Assembly (NCBI RefSeq): GCF_018991925.1 | Contig: NW_024753828.1 | Location: forward strand, 740,859-804,858 | Length of the DNA: 64,000 bases | Direction of reading: 5' to 3' | DNA from: Homarus americanus | Taxonomy: Eukaryota > Arthropoda > Malacostraca > Decapoda > Nephropidae | In this document: positions 37,294 through 49,976 of the stretch, one piece after another | How the letters are laid out: each line of letters opens with the position of its first letter | Numbering within the stretch: position 1 is the stretch's first letter | The notes under the pieces: generated by a model | The model's database searches: none | What the model was told of the DNA's origin: nothing | Seen by the model: the letters and a program-made list of their open reading frames with translations, nothing else | Position numbers and translations under genes: made by a program

Positions 37294-37920
37294 GGATCGA
37301 TGAAATTCGTCTTCTGGTTGAGTGAACACAAACGTAGACAAGGTGGTGTTTGCTTTGCCTTGCAGGTCAAGGTTCAGTAAGGGCTCAGAGTTTATTTTCT
37401 TGTTTAGCACTCTAGAAGATCAGGGAGTGATGTCATAGCCAAGATATTCTCCTCTGTGTGAGGTTCACTATCTTTTCTTTAGTTAAGCTGGAAAAGATTG
37501 TAGCATTTCCCATACGTAGCATTGCGTGGACGTGTCTTATACCAGTGCCTTGCCAATGCTGTGTCGTGTACCGTATTTCATATTCTTTAGTTGTGGTGCG
37601 ACATCATTTGGGGATTAGCTATTTACTAATATCGCTTTGAAAGTAGCCAATAAATATTTACTCTCGAAGGCATTGAGTTAATGTGTGTTTATATTTCAGG
37701 TGGTGATATAATATTGACGGAATTATTTACTTGTGACACGTAAAAAGTAGCTAAAGGAGGAACACTGTTGTGAGGTAGTGGTCGACCTCCAGGAAGACGG
37801 TAGCGTGCCTCACCACCCGCTTGTCAACACGCACACCCAGGGCCTCCAATAGTGTGGGCCACTCACGATGGTTTATCATGCCCTGCCTGTTATGCCTGGT
37901 TGCTCGTATGTTTCACCTGC

Positions 37921-40040
37921 TGCTGTGTTTGTCATACTGGTGCTGTGGTTGTCTTACTGGTGCTGTGGTTGTCTTACTGGTGCTGTGGTTGTCTTACTGG
38001 TGCTGTGGTTGTCTTACTGGTGCTGTGTTTGTCTTACTGGTGCTGTGGTTGTCTTACTGGTGCTGTGGTTGTCTTACTGGTGCTGTGGTTGTCTTACTGG
38101 TGCTGTGGTTGTCTTACTGGTGCTGTGGTTGTCTTACTGGTGCTGTGGTTGTTACTGGTGCTGTGGTTGTCTTACTGGTGCTGTGGTTGTCTTACTGGTG
38201 CTGTGGTTGTCTTACTGGTGCTGTGGTTGTCTTACTGGTGCTGTGGTTGTCTTACTGGTGCTGTGGCTTTCATACTGGTGCTGTGGTTGTCTTACTGGTG
38301 CTGTGGTTGTCTTACTGGTGCTGTGGTTGTCTTACTGGTGCTGTGGTTGTCTTACTGGTGCTGTGGTTGTCTTACTGGTGCTGTGTTGGTACTGGTGCTG
38401 TGGTTGTCTTACTGGTGCTGTGGTTGTCTTACTGGTGCTGTGGTTGTCTTACACTGGTGCTACTGGTGCTGTGGTTGTCTTACTGGTGCTGTGGTTGTCT
38501 TACTGGTGCTGTGGTTGTCTTACTGGTGCTGTGGTTGTCTTACTGGTGCTGTGGTTGTCTTACTGGTGCTGTGGCTGGTGCTGTGGCTTACTGGTGCTGT
38601 GGCTTACTGGTGCTGGTGGTGCTTACTGGTGCTGTGGTTGTCTTACTGGTGCTGTGGTTGTCTTACTGGTGCTGTGGTTTGGTGCTGTACTACTGGTGCT
38701 GTGGTTGTCTTACTGGTGCTGTGGTTGTCTTACTGGTGCTGTGGTTGTCTTACTGGTGCTGTACTGGTGCTGTGGTTGTCTTACTGGTGCTGTGGTTGTC
38801 TTACTGGTGCTGTGGTTGTCTTACTGGTGCTGTGGTTGTCTTACTGGTGCTGTGGTTGTCTTACTGGTGTGGTTGTCTGTGGTGGTTGTCTTACTGGTGC
38901 TGTGGCTTACTGGTGCTGTGGTTGTCTTACTGACTGTACTGGTGCTGTGGTTGTGGTCTGTGGCTTTGTGGTTGTCTTACAGTGCTGTACTGGTGCTGTG
39001 GTTGTCTTACTGGTGCTGTGGTTGTCTTACTGGTGCTGTGGTTGTCTTACTGGTGCTGTGGTTGTCTTACTGGTGCTGTGGTTGTGTCTTACTGGTGCTG
39101 TGGTTGTCTTTACTGGGTGCTGTGGTTGTCTTACTGGTGCTGTACTGGTGCTGTACTGGTGCTGTGGTTGTCTTACTGCCTGTGGTTGTCTTACTGGTGC
39201 TGTGGTTGTCTTACTGGTGCTGTGGTTGTCTTACTGGTGCTGTGGTGGTTGTCTTACTGGTGCTGTGGTTGTCTTACTGGTGCTGTGGTTGTCTTACACT
39301 GGTGCTGTGGTTGTGTTGTCTTACTGGTGCTGTGGTTGTCTTACTGGTGCTGTGGTTGTCTTACTGGTGCTGTGGTTTGTCTTACTGGTGCTGTGGTTGT
39401 CTTACTGGTGCTGTGGTTGTCTTACTGGTGCTGTCTTACTGGTGCTGTGGTTGTCTTACTGGTGCTGTGGCTTACTGGTGCTGTGGACTGGTGCTGTGGC
39501 TGGTCTGTACTGGTGCTGTGGTTGTCTTACTGGTGCTGTGGTTGTCTTACTTACTGGTGCTGTGGTTGTCTTACTGGTGCTGTGGTTGTCTTGGTCTGTA
39601 CTGGTGCTGTGGTTGTCTTACTGGTGCTGTGTTGTCTTACTGGTGCTGTGGTTGTCTTACTGGTGCACTGGTGCTGTGGTTGTCTTACTGGTGCTGTGGT
39701 TGTCTTACTGGTGCTGTGGTTGTGGTGCTGTCTTACTGACTGGTGCTGTGGTTGTCTTACTGGTGCTGTGGTTGTCTTACTGCTGTGGTTGTCTTACTGG
39801 TGCTGTGGTTGTCTTACTGGTGCTGTGGTTGTCTTACTATGGTGCTGTGGTGGTTGTCTTACTGGTGCTGTGGTTGTCTTACTGGTGCTGTGGTTGTCTT
39901 ACTGGTGCTGTACTGGTGTCTTACTGGTGCTGTGGACTGGTGCTGTGGTTCTTACTGGTGCACTGGTGCTGGGTTGTCTTACTGGTGCTGTATTGTCTTA
40001 CTGCACTGGTGCTGTGGCTGTCTTACTGGTGCCACACTCT
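37921..40040. repeat. Minisatellite, 20-bp unit, about 100 copies
   Basis: Array of TGCTGTGGTTGTCTTACTGG. The first 600 bp or so are almost perfect. From about 38570 rightward, units are increasingly shortened or scrambled, for example by loss of GTTGTCTTA. Since 20 is not a multiple of three and the unit has no plus-strand stop, all three plus frames stay open for hundreds of codons, encoding the same LSYWCCGCLTGAVVVLLVLW period. Not a gene. Confidence 0.96.
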
Positions 40041-41307
40041 GTGGTGCTGTGCGCATCCCTTGTCTCCCCACTCCTTCGGGGTAGGAAGGGCCAGTCAGCG
40101 TATGTGCTCTCTCACACAGAAGTAATTAAGTCCTAGCAGGTGATACCGACCACCCCGGCCTTTCCGGGCTGCTCGTCCCAACCTTGAGATTAGGCTGGGC
40201 TTCTGTGTTGGTGGCGTCGAGAGGAAGAGGAGGAGGCGTCGACAAGTTATAAATGCAGGAAGAGGGTCGGAGAAAGTAACGTGGGGGGGGGGGTTCCGAG
40301 GTTGTGGTGAGGCTATTTTTATCTTTCGTTACTAAAATGAGGTTTCGGTACGTTGGAAGGAAGTTCTTCAGAAAGGGGAGAATTCCAGTAGTAACTCATC
40401 TTTTAGTTCAACGAAAATTCCTCACATCTACAGTAGACATACAAAATTTACCTTGAGTCCACCTTAATTTCTACAACATTCTACTTGCTAATTGTCTCTT
40501 CAACAGTCAGTATACCTGTACTGTACTATACTGCACTAGCGTTAAAGCCCAGCAGTACACCTTCTTGGTTTTACTAACATAAGTCTGTTACTTTTTATAT
40601 GTATGCTCTTGTCTCGTATCACTGCGTGGGGTTATGTTGAGTAGCGAACTTCATGATATATTCTATACTCTGTGACCAATATTGTAGTTTCGTGGTATTT
40701 ATGACAGGATCTTAATTGGCAGTAGAACATTGACTGCTAACACTGATATCCTGCAGCAGAGGAGAAAATAAATCAACGAAAACAGTGGGCATTCATTGTT
40801 ATTGTTTATGTGATATTACATAATTTCCTCAATGAACTGCTGAGCTATAACTCGTCTTCTTGGTGTACTTACAACATATAAATAACACCGCCTGGAGGTA
40901 AGTGCCTGACAACTACCTGGAAAATACAACTGAAATTTTTGTAGTGATGGCTCGCAATTTTACACACGCATCGTTCTTGGGGGCAGATTGTTGTGAGAGA
41001 ATTATTGCTGTTATTATCCGTCATCTGTTGATACATCGACCAAGAGGTACAGCCTCTTCCTCGTCACGTGTTGTTATGTTTCAGTAAGACCTGAAGGAGC
41101 GTCCACAAACTAGCCGGTTGTAACTCACTCGAGCTGAAAGTGACTCGATGGTGATCCTTCAAGCCTCATGTTTTTTCATTGAATAAGGTGATCTGGTCCT
41201 CCATGCGCCAAGTGAGCTCGGCAACAGCTTGAAAGAATGTGATTGAGATTAAAGGTAATTTTCCTGAACACCGGTGATGATAAATCATGTATTAACTTTA
41301 GTGTTTG

Positions 41308-41389
<82 letters not shown>

Positions 41390-42486
41390 CATTAGCCCAA
41401 TAAAGCACGCGGACTTCTACATACAATCAACACCAGTGAACACATTCTGGAAATTATTTGCTCACGAGTTTTCCAAGATAAAGCTATTTTGGTTAGAAAG
41501 ATTTGATGTAATCTTCGAGAAGCAAATTACATGAAACACCAAGTTCAACCTCACATTATTTTTATCCTTGGTACTACAGTAAGGTAACTTAAGGCTGGGT
41601 TGTGTGGACTGTTCTGCTCTTATAGGTGACGCTGGAATTCTCAGTAGCAGCAGCAGCGGGAGGAGGAGGAGGAGGAGGTGACGGCGGCACCAGCAAGTCT
41701 GTGATGGCGGCTAATTTTGTGTTCAAGTGGAGGGAGGACCGTTACTGCTCCTCATCCTGCACCCCGGCGCTGGGACTCCTCACCCCTCCTCTTCCTGCAC
41801 TCCTCTCCCTTTCCCAGCACTTGCGTCTTCATCCTGTAGCTACATCACCCACTCACTCTCTCTCGCGCCATGTTTTCCAGTCCGTGTCACCTCCAAGTAT
41901 TTTTGGTACCATTTTTTTCCTATTTTTACTTCCCACTTTTACTTCTTATTAATAGGTCTTATGTCATTATATTTCCCGACCTTTAACCAGCATCACAATT
42001 AAACGGAAGAAATGATGACAATTGGATTCTTTGTTTCCAGTTGTGTAGTAGTAAATGCCGGCAGGTAAAGGCATGAATAATAGACGACTGGCTTTTTGAC
42101 AGCATCACCTTTAACGCCTAGACTACCATTATAGTTTGAAGCGTATGACGTCAGAGTTACGTCATAAACCTGATGTGCTGCTGTTATGTTTTGTTTCGAC
42201 ATTTCCTGCCTCAATACTGTCATTATATATAAAATTAGGTTGAGGTTACAATAAGGGAGTGTTAGACGGTCGCTCTTTAATTTTCTAACTAAACTCGTCC
42301 TAAAACGTAGTTGCCAGGCGAACACGTCAGCTGCATTAATTGTGATAAGCTCAACAGCCTCAGCTCATTTTTCTCGGACGACCTCAGAACTGTTGTGAGA
42401 ATATGATTAAGGACACAACAAAACAGAAGTAGAATCCATAAAAGTCGTTTGGGTGGGAAAGTTATAACAATGTAGTCACGTGATAG

Positions 42487-42583
<97 letters not shown>

Positions 42584-43409
42584 TTTGTCCTCATTAGTGG
42601 AAGGGATGTCAGGGGGGAACATATCATTTTACCACAGCCTCAGGTCTTGTAACACGGTGGTGAAATGTGAAGGACTTGATCACTTATGTCAGATGATCTC
42701 ACCTTCGCTGACCACAACAAAACAGTGACTCCTCTTCGCTTTAGGGGGTGGGGAGGGAGACGACGACTGGATAAATATAGCTAATAAAGTCTCTTCCACC
42801 GCTACCATCATTATCATCGTTATCACATTCATCATCACAACACCACATCACCATCAATATCACCACCATTACTCATCCTTTTAGTCATTGTCACCACCAC
42901 CACCACCCTTCGTTATCCTTTGAGCCATTTCTCCCACTAGCTCACGTCACCGTATTAGTCATCACCGCCAACACAGTCCTTCCACCCTCCTCCCCTCCCT
43001 CTCCCACCTCCACCCACCCCCACCACTATTACCACCACCTACTCCTCGATTACAGTGCATTCCCTAGAATTGTGGCCAAAAGAGGCGATGGAGAGTATTC
43101 GCTATCAGAGGAAATGCTCGGGATTAAAGTCTCGGGGGGTTGTCGAGTGTCGCAATTTAGCCACAAGCTTCTTCTTTTATTGTCATTTCTTGGATATCCC
43201 TTGTATATATCGATGTCCGGGTGTTGTGCTGCGTGAAGCGTCAGGGATAAACCAAAGTGGATATACGGTATACTGTAAATACGTGTAGGGGCTTTTTGAG
43301 GAAGGGGGAATACCATAGCAGAACCCTGAATGACAAGCGTGTGAGGGGAAAGTCTTATTTTGCACCTTGATTCCGGCTATCTTGCGCCGTGACGAAAAAA
43401 AAGGGTGGG
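40041..43409. other. No gene supported; microsatellites and a GGA/GCA-rich patch
   Basis: Holds (TA)n at 41310-41388, (GA)n at 42488-42577 (one GAAA interruption near 42533) and a trinucleotide-rich patch at 41643-41685 (GCA then GGA repeats). A possible acceptor TTATAG lies just before 41626, followed by an open frame (VTLEFSVAAAAGGGGGGGDG), but there is no clear donor and no known protein, so I do not call an exon. 42780-43060 is rich in CAC/ATC triplets. Confidence 0.45.
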
Positions 43410-43552
43410 TCACGTGAAGATTAGGCACCCTAGCTTATATCACCCAAATGCTAACCTAACCTAGCTCAACCTAACCCAACCCGACTCTTCCCCCCCCCCC
43501 ATCCCAGTTAGCTATGAGGTGAAGTAAACTGGGGTGTCTAATCTTCAGGTGA
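43410..43552. mobile_element. MITE family M1, copy
   Basis: Left arm TCACGTGAAGATTAGGCACC followed by CTAGCTTATATCACCC. The right arm, reversed, is TCACCTGAAGATTAGACACC with CCAGTTTACTTCACC. The centre is rich in AACCTAACC. Same layout as the copies at 53366 and 62787. Confidence 0.75.
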
Positions 43553-44302
43553 TCGTTTCGAATGGGTGTGCAACAGCGAGGAAAACTTGGGTGTTGATTG
43601 CGCTTAAGCTGAATGTGTATTGGTGTGATCCTTGTGTTTTGTAGTAGGAGAGAGAGGAAGTGCCAGTGTGGGGTGTTGTAGGAAATCTTATACTTGGTCA
43701 CGTTGAGAGGGAGGAGCGCAGTTCTCTGAAGAGTTTAAGAGGATTACTGTATGTGGTAATATGTTGGTGAGTCACATGTGTTTGTTGTGAGTTATTTAAA
43801 GTGTACAAAGCTTGGAGAGAAACACACCGATTTCCAATTAGTATGGAGATGATAAAGGTGCATGTCCTGTGTCACACTGCACGAGGTGTTGGTTTACGGT
43901 TACTGCGTTCGGATATTACTGGGGAAACTGCGGTTACTGAGACTGTTTTCTCATTGTGTTGCTTGAGATTTTTTTGGTTGGTTTTAATGTTAATCTTTGG
44001 GGCTTTCCATATTGACGTGTGTATATGTTGTGGCATCTTGACCGTGGAGATGAGAGTGATAACTTAGGAATATGATGCCTTACAGCTTCCAGTTAAATAT
44101 GGTGTATTTGTGTGTATTTGACTGGAGTGGTGGGCGGTGGTTCAGCTCAGTCCCGCCAAGCCTGCAATATTGAGGCGCCAGGGCATCTTGCCTCAAGGAG
44201 GGACACCATCCACCACACGTCAGCCTCCTCCCCCGTCTTCACATAAGGCTGATTCACATCAAATAATTCTCGGTCGTAAGGGAGTTCTGTGATGTGTCTC
44301 AC

Positions 44303-44342
<40 letters not shown>

Positions 44343-47300
44343 CGCTCTCGCTCTCGCTCTCGCTCGCTCGCTCTCATTATATGCACACGAGATTACAACC
44401 TGGATTATTAACCCCAGCTAGCAGGTTGCACGGATTATTAATTTGTCTGTCTGTGGTAGAAATATCAAATACACCTTGGCCGGTCTGGGTGAAACTTGCT
44501 ATGGGTGACTGAGTGCCAGAGGTATATACCATTTTGATTTGGCACTGAAGAAATTAGATCAAAGGTCATGTTCATCGGCTAAGGTTTAAGTTAGGCCAAG
44601 ACTAAGGTGAGTACTGTACTCAACTGCCGGAACTGAAACGCTTGGCTTTGATGCCTTGAACAGTTCGTCGTAATAGGAATGTTCGCTTTGACAATCACAC
44701 TCACATTTGAAGAGTTAAGGGTTACTGGTTTGATCACGGTGCACCATCACTCCATTGTACTGTAAATGGGTCCTTAACCTTACAGTGAGGTAGCGAAGTC
44801 GGTGGAGATCACTGCCACCATGTGTATAGAAGACTTACTGTAATTGGTTGCTGCTGCCAAACTGTCCCTAATGGGCCAACAGGCCAATGGGTGCCTCTTG
44901 CTCTTTGGATGTTGATGAAACACAGCTTGTGGGTAGGATGTTGAATCGTTGATCAGTAAAGAAACTGGTATTTTTGTGATGGTTGGTCATAAAGTTAGGG
45001 TCACAGGTCAGGGTTAACCATGACCTTACGCATTATACCTAAAAATGCGTGACCTTTATCATTAATACTTGTCGGATGCTGGTCATGAAATGTTGTCCAG
45101 ATTTTGAAGTGAGTAGGGCGAGGATAGTTGTGGTCAAGTCAACGCCTTTCTGTTTGAGAAATAGGAGATGATAATGGGGATTCTGCTATGTTGTCCCTTA
45201 ATAATTTCGTATGTATTATTTACACAACCCTAGAATCTAGATTGATAGTACCGTTAGCAGCTTAATTTCATAGTCCAAGAACCTATGACCGCCGGAAACC
45301 GGACTATAGCTCCAGTACTCCAAAGAAGACTTGGAACTAACTTTGCAATCTGGAAGATGTCAGGTAAATCACTCCTACTATTGAATCCTCGGTGGTAATT
45401 TAACTGGGTTTCGTTTGATCTGGCCATGACAATACCTGCTTAAAGTAAGTGCTAATGGTATGTGCCGCCATTGTTTTGTGTAGGTTAAGGCAGTGAATTT
45501 TACTTCTATAAGCCTATGAAGAATAGATTTCCTGTACTTGGTATTGTTGCTAATGTTACGTTTATCAAAATATATGAATAGTATCTGGGGAAGAGTCGTC
45601 CTGCGTCAACTGAGAGATCCCCCCCCCCCCATTTACTGTTGACTACCACTGTTAGTGTGGCTCGTGATGGATTTGTCGTGTCACTCTGACTCACCGTGTC
45701 ACATCTACTTTAGTAAAGCTATTCTTTTTAAGGGAACTAAATGCATTGGGTACTATTTCGTTTGAAGTCGTTTATAATCGTAAGTTTTATGTCCAGTGAT
45801 GTGATACAACATTCTAATTATTGGATCAATACTGCCTAATTGTCTTTCCGACAGCTACACCACGGTGGACCAGGTGTCAATTCGTTTTCAGTAACCAGGT
45901 TTAGAATATTTTTGAAAAATACCTGTAGGGTAAGAAGAAACATGTTGTGGCGAGTGTACACTGTGTAAGCAATCGCGTGGGTGTGGTGCACACAGCACGG
46001 GGCGGGGATGGCGGGAGTTGGTAAGAGACAGGGACAGTAGGTAGGGGGCGTGTGTTTGTAGGGGGGGGGGTGCGGTAGTGAGGCACTGACTCACCGCATG
46101 GTCTAGTCGGGGCCAGGGCTGCACCACGTATTGATCAGTCTGCACTTGGCTTTGTCCAGACTCAACAGTGCAATCAACTCGTGGTCATGTTTCCCGGCCT
46201 ACTCACCACAACTGGAATTTTAATAAAATCCACACAGACTCAAGGCAAATTAAAGCTTCTTAATGTCGTGTGCGCCTTTTTGCTGAATTAAATTCGAGGT
46301 AGAATTAAACTTGGATTGTCTCCGTCGCGAGCTACACAGTCGGTTTCAGGAAATAAATGGAATGCATCCCAAAATACCTTGGAAATAAAATAATTTTAAA
46401 GTCAGGTCCCAGCTTTCATATGACGTCATCAGTAGGGTGTTTTGTTCTCCGACCCAGACTATCCGGACTGAGCACATGATGGTGAGACAAACTTGAAACA
46501 CCCAGGAGGCCAGATGAGTTGATGATACCTGCCGCTCCAAGTAAAATATTTGAGTTACCTTGTTTGGAATGTTGTTGTTATACTCATACATCATACAGCG
46601 TAGTGACAACTTTCAGGGGCCAAGAAATTGGATAATTTTTAAGGATAATTAAGAAACGTAAATTTTACTTTAGAGATCCAAGATTCTTCAGTAATTCACT
46701 TTCAAAGTATAATTGATTAACTTGCTGTCGTAGATCAGCAGGCCTAGGGCCGGCCAGCAAGAGCTGTAGGTGGTCCAGTCAGTGAGTCTTCCTGGAAACT
46801 GTCGCAGATCGAATTGTGTGGGTAGGGAAGAGAAAGAGAGACTCCACCACGAACAAAATTCAAGGTCGACTCTTAAAGTTCTGGATGCCTCATGTATTGA
46901 AGTTAAAATTGGAAAGTTTGGACATAATATATGTTGAAAATCATGAGATTACGTGGGGATAACTGAGTTCAGCTGAGTATTTATGTAATTACAAAGGTTT
47001 ACGAAAAAAATATACTGTATGTGTAGCATGTTAGTTGACACGTGCGGTCTGTGAGTCACGTGGTTGGGCTGGCTACCTTCCTGGGCTGGGCTGGCGGGTG
47101 TGACGTATCCTCTCATTGATTACCGTCTGCGTCGCCAGCCCGGAGTCCCGTCTGCTGGTCTATTTTAGCTCTAGGGACTGGGTGAGTCACGGCTCTAGCT
47201 AATAGTTTGTGATGCTTTTTCTCATCTGGCTGCAGACCGGCTTCTAATTTCGTATGTACCTCTCTTAGTGCTTACGGTCTCGAAGGTTCACCTTCCTAAA

Positions 47301-47829
47301 TGTTTTCCGTTTTTTTCTCATTTTCCTGTCCTATACTTTTAGTCTTATAATTTTCACTCTCGCGTTTGCTCTAGAGTTTTGGAAAGTTTCTGAACCATGG
47401 GCGGAAGCCCCAGTGCCAGGCGTGTATTGACTGTGTAAATGTGTTCTCGTCGGGGGTAATTGCCTGTGTTTGTACTACCAATATATACAGTGTGGATTAC
47501 TTGAAACACTTAGTAGTATTTCTTACACTCAGTGTGCCCTGTCGAACCTTATATTAAAATGGACCAATGTACTGATAAAAGTAAATTGATCAGTTAAAAT
47601 TTATAATAAATATTTCTCAAATAACTGATAAGTAAATGGATCAATAAAATATTTGAAGAGATTATTCTTAAACAACGGGCATATTTAGGTAAGTTGAAAC
47701 TAAGAGTTGTTAAGGAGCTGGTTGGTAAAGGAGGGGAGGAATATACAGTATTGGCTGATATTATTGGACAAAAGAAGGCTAGGTAGAAGAATAGGTAGAA
47801 GGTAGAAGAATAAATCGTGGTGAAGTTTA
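43553..47829. other. No gene recognised; (CT)n and one SINE copy
   Basis: Contains (CT)n at about 44307-44372 (with CGCT interruptions), poly-C at 45618-45629, and SINE copy 4 at 44700-44830. The remaining sequence is unique-looking, with short open frames only. Confidence 0.45.
44700..44830 (+). mobile_element. tRNA-derived SINE, copy 4
   Basis: Plus-strand GGTTTGATCACG (B-box-like) is followed by GTGCACCATCACTCC, CTGTAAATGGGTCC and TTAACCTTACAG. This parallels, in the same order, the GGTTCGTACC, GGGCACCACCAGTC, CTGTGAATGGGTACC and AAACTTTACAG of the copy at 3.6 kb. The A-box end is too diverged to place. Confidence 0.5.
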
Positions 47830-49591
47830 CCTCTGAGATTATTATAAGGTATTGGCCAATAGGGTTAAGACCGAGATAAGAAAAGCAAAGAGGAATAATG
47901 AACTGAAAATAGCAAGGGAGGCGAAGTCAAACCCCAAGGAATTTTTTCAAATGTACCAAACTAAAACACGAGAAAAGATTGGACCAATACAGTCAGATAC
48001 CGGCGAGCTAACTGATAACGACGGAGAAATGAGAAATAATCTGAATAAATATTTTTCAACAATATTCACCACCGAAAATTTAAACATGATACCCGAGGCA
48101 CCGACTACATTCGGAGGTAGTGAAGAAAATAGATTAAGCGAGATAGTAGTGACTAGTAACGATATTTGTAAGCAAATAGACAAACTAAAGCCTAATAAGT
48201 CACTAGATATTGATGAGATATTTGCCTGAGTATTAAAGGAATATAAGGAAGAGCTTAGTATGCCTTTAGCAAAGTTGTTTAACATGTCCTTAAAAATGGG
48301 TCTAGTACCAGAATCCTGGAAGATAGCGAATGTAATACCGATTTTCAAGAAGGGAGATGGATCACTATCCTCTAACTACCGTCCAATCAGTTTAACATCA
48401 ATTGTAGGCAAATTACTGGAGGCAATTATTTCAAACTCATTTGAAATCACCTGGAGAAGCACAAGTTGATCAGTGATTCCCAATATGACTTCACGTCTAA
48501 CTAATATATTAACATTATTTTCAGCTGTTTTCGAATCAGTGGACGACGGGCATGATTGTGATGTGGTATATCTCGACTTTAGCAAAGCCTTCGACAGTGT
48601 CCCCCACGAGAGACAAATGAGAAAAGTGGAGGCTCATGGCATTGGAGGAAATATTCTAAAATGGATTGGGGCATGGTTACAGGACAGGAAAAAAGCAAGT
48701 GAGCATAATGGCACTAAATCCGACTGGAGTAGCAGCGTCACTAGTGGAGTACCCGAAGGCTCAGTACTTGGACCATTATTATTTATTATGTACGTAAACG
48801 ACATAGACATAGGCGTAGACAGCAACATAAGTAAATTTGCTGATGACACTAAAATGGGACGTGTAATTAAATCCGATGAGGACTCTGCAAAACTACAGGA
48901 AGATATAAACAAATTTTTCGAATGGTCTGAAAAATGGCAGATGAAATTCAATGTGGACAAATGTAAAGTACTTAGTCTAGGTGATGTAAACAGAGAAACC
49001 AGATGAACAACGATGTTATAGAGAAATCTGACTGAGAGAAAGACTTAGGAGTAATGATAAGTAGGAATCTAAAGCCAAGTAAATAATGTGTATTTGCTCG
49101 AAACAAGGCTGATGAAGTACTTGGGGAGTGTTAGTTACAAGACTAGCAAGGTCATCCTGAAACTATATCTTGAGCTTGCGAGACCTCACTTGGATTACGC
49201 AGTTCAGTTTTGGTCACCGTATTACAGAATGGATATAGAATCCCTAAAAGAATTCAGAGGGGAATCACAAGACTAGTCCCGGGCATTAGGAACCTTGAGT
49301 ACAGAGACAGGTTAAAGCATCTTAATTTGCACTCCCTCGAGAGACGTAGAGTGAGGGGCGATTTGATTGAGGTGTATAAATGGAAGTCAGGACTAAACAA
49401 ATGTGACATTACAAAGGTACTCAAACCATCCAACCAGGAGCGAACTCGTAACAGTGGTTTTAAATTAGACAAATTTTAATTTCGGCGCGAAATTGGTAAA
49501 CATACTGCAGGTTGGATGGATATATGAGCAATAGGGGTTGGGTGTAAATGGGACTGCCCAGTATGGGCCAATAGGCCCATACTGGGCATCT
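47830..49591 (+). pseudogene. CR1-like LINE copy B, 5'-truncated and frameshifted
   Basis: Same family as the copy at 25.5 kb but better preserved. Blocks: RKAKRNNELKIAREAKSNPK (47878-47937), KQIDKLKPNKSLDIDEIFA, SWKIANVIPIFKKGDGSLSS and NYRPISLTSIVGKLLEAIIS (48318-48435), VVYLDFSKAFDSVPHERQM (48563-48619), GVPEGSVLGPLLFIMYVNDI (48748-48807), KFADDTKMG (48833-48859, catalytic aspartates kept), WSEKWQMKFNVDKCKVLSLG, ARPHLDYAVQFWSPYYRMDI (49180-49240), RRRVRGDLIEVYKWKSGLN. Breaks: a stop near 48228, a deletion near 48460-48480, and frame changes at about 49005 and 49240. The usual Q of GVPQG is E here. The 3' UTR (49490-49591) matches the fragment at 35.0 kb. Confidence 0.9.
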
Positions 49592-49601
49592 GATGGAACA
49601 G

Positions 49602-49966
49602 TCCAGCGGCCACTCTAACCCGAAAGGCCCAAACAAACCACCTTCTCCCGGGTCATCACACGATACCCACCACCCAGATAGCTTAGGAAGTAGCGTCCCC
49701 CAGCAAGTGCGGACCACAGTTGGGGGCGCCACTCCGAAACTGACCACGTCCAAGAGTGGGGGTTGGTGGTAAGCGTCCACTGATCGAGGGTCCGCTCACA
49801 CTTGCAACCTGCAGTATCCTTTCATATCTGCAGGTAGGACAACCCCTAATCCCAAATCCGGTCTGGCTGCTCCAGGAGCTCCAGCCGGAACCACCAAACG
49901 AGCCGCCTGCAGGCAAAGGCCTGTGTCGGACTACGGTCCGACAATCTCAACAACAACAACAACAAC
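49602..49966 (+). mobile_element. 365-bp retroposon with (CAA)n tail and near-perfect TSD
   Basis: Starts CCAGCGGCCACTCTAACC and ends TCCGACAATCTCAACAACAA with about seven CAA units. It is flanked by GATGGAACAG (49592-49601) and GATGTAACAG (49967-49976), a 10-bp repeat with one mismatch. A GTCGGACTACGGTCCGAC hairpin-like segment precedes the tail. No clear A or B box is seen, so it is either a SINE of unknown origin or the 3' end of a LINE. It sits directly on the 3' end of CR1 copy B. Confidence 0.6.
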
Positions 49967-49976
49967 GATGTAACAG

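Larger units (their letters stand above)
35474..37920. other. No confirmed gene; hairpin and an orphan open frame
   Basis: Contains the perfect hairpin at 35993-36037 (separate entry) and a minus-strand open frame 36871-37293 (separate entry). Otherwise unique-looking sequence. Confidence 0.45.

Noticed and set aside
37821..40136. Cysteine- and leucine-rich open frames up to 757 codons
   Set aside because: The stop-free 20-bp minisatellite opens all three frames equally. No codon bias, domain or unique sequence.
41626..41952. Possible exon with a Gly/Ala-rich start
   Set aside because: An acceptor-like TTATAG precedes it, but there is no donor, no known domain, and the open frame depends on GCA/GGA repeats.
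46745..46830. Possible further tRNA-derived SINE
   Set aside because: GTGGTCCAGTCAGTGAGTC and GCAGATCGAATTG only weakly resemble A and B boxes, and the body motifs of the known copies are absent.
49683..49916. Gly/Ser-rich minus-strand open frame
   Set aside because: It lies wholly inside the 365-bp retroposon and shows no domain.
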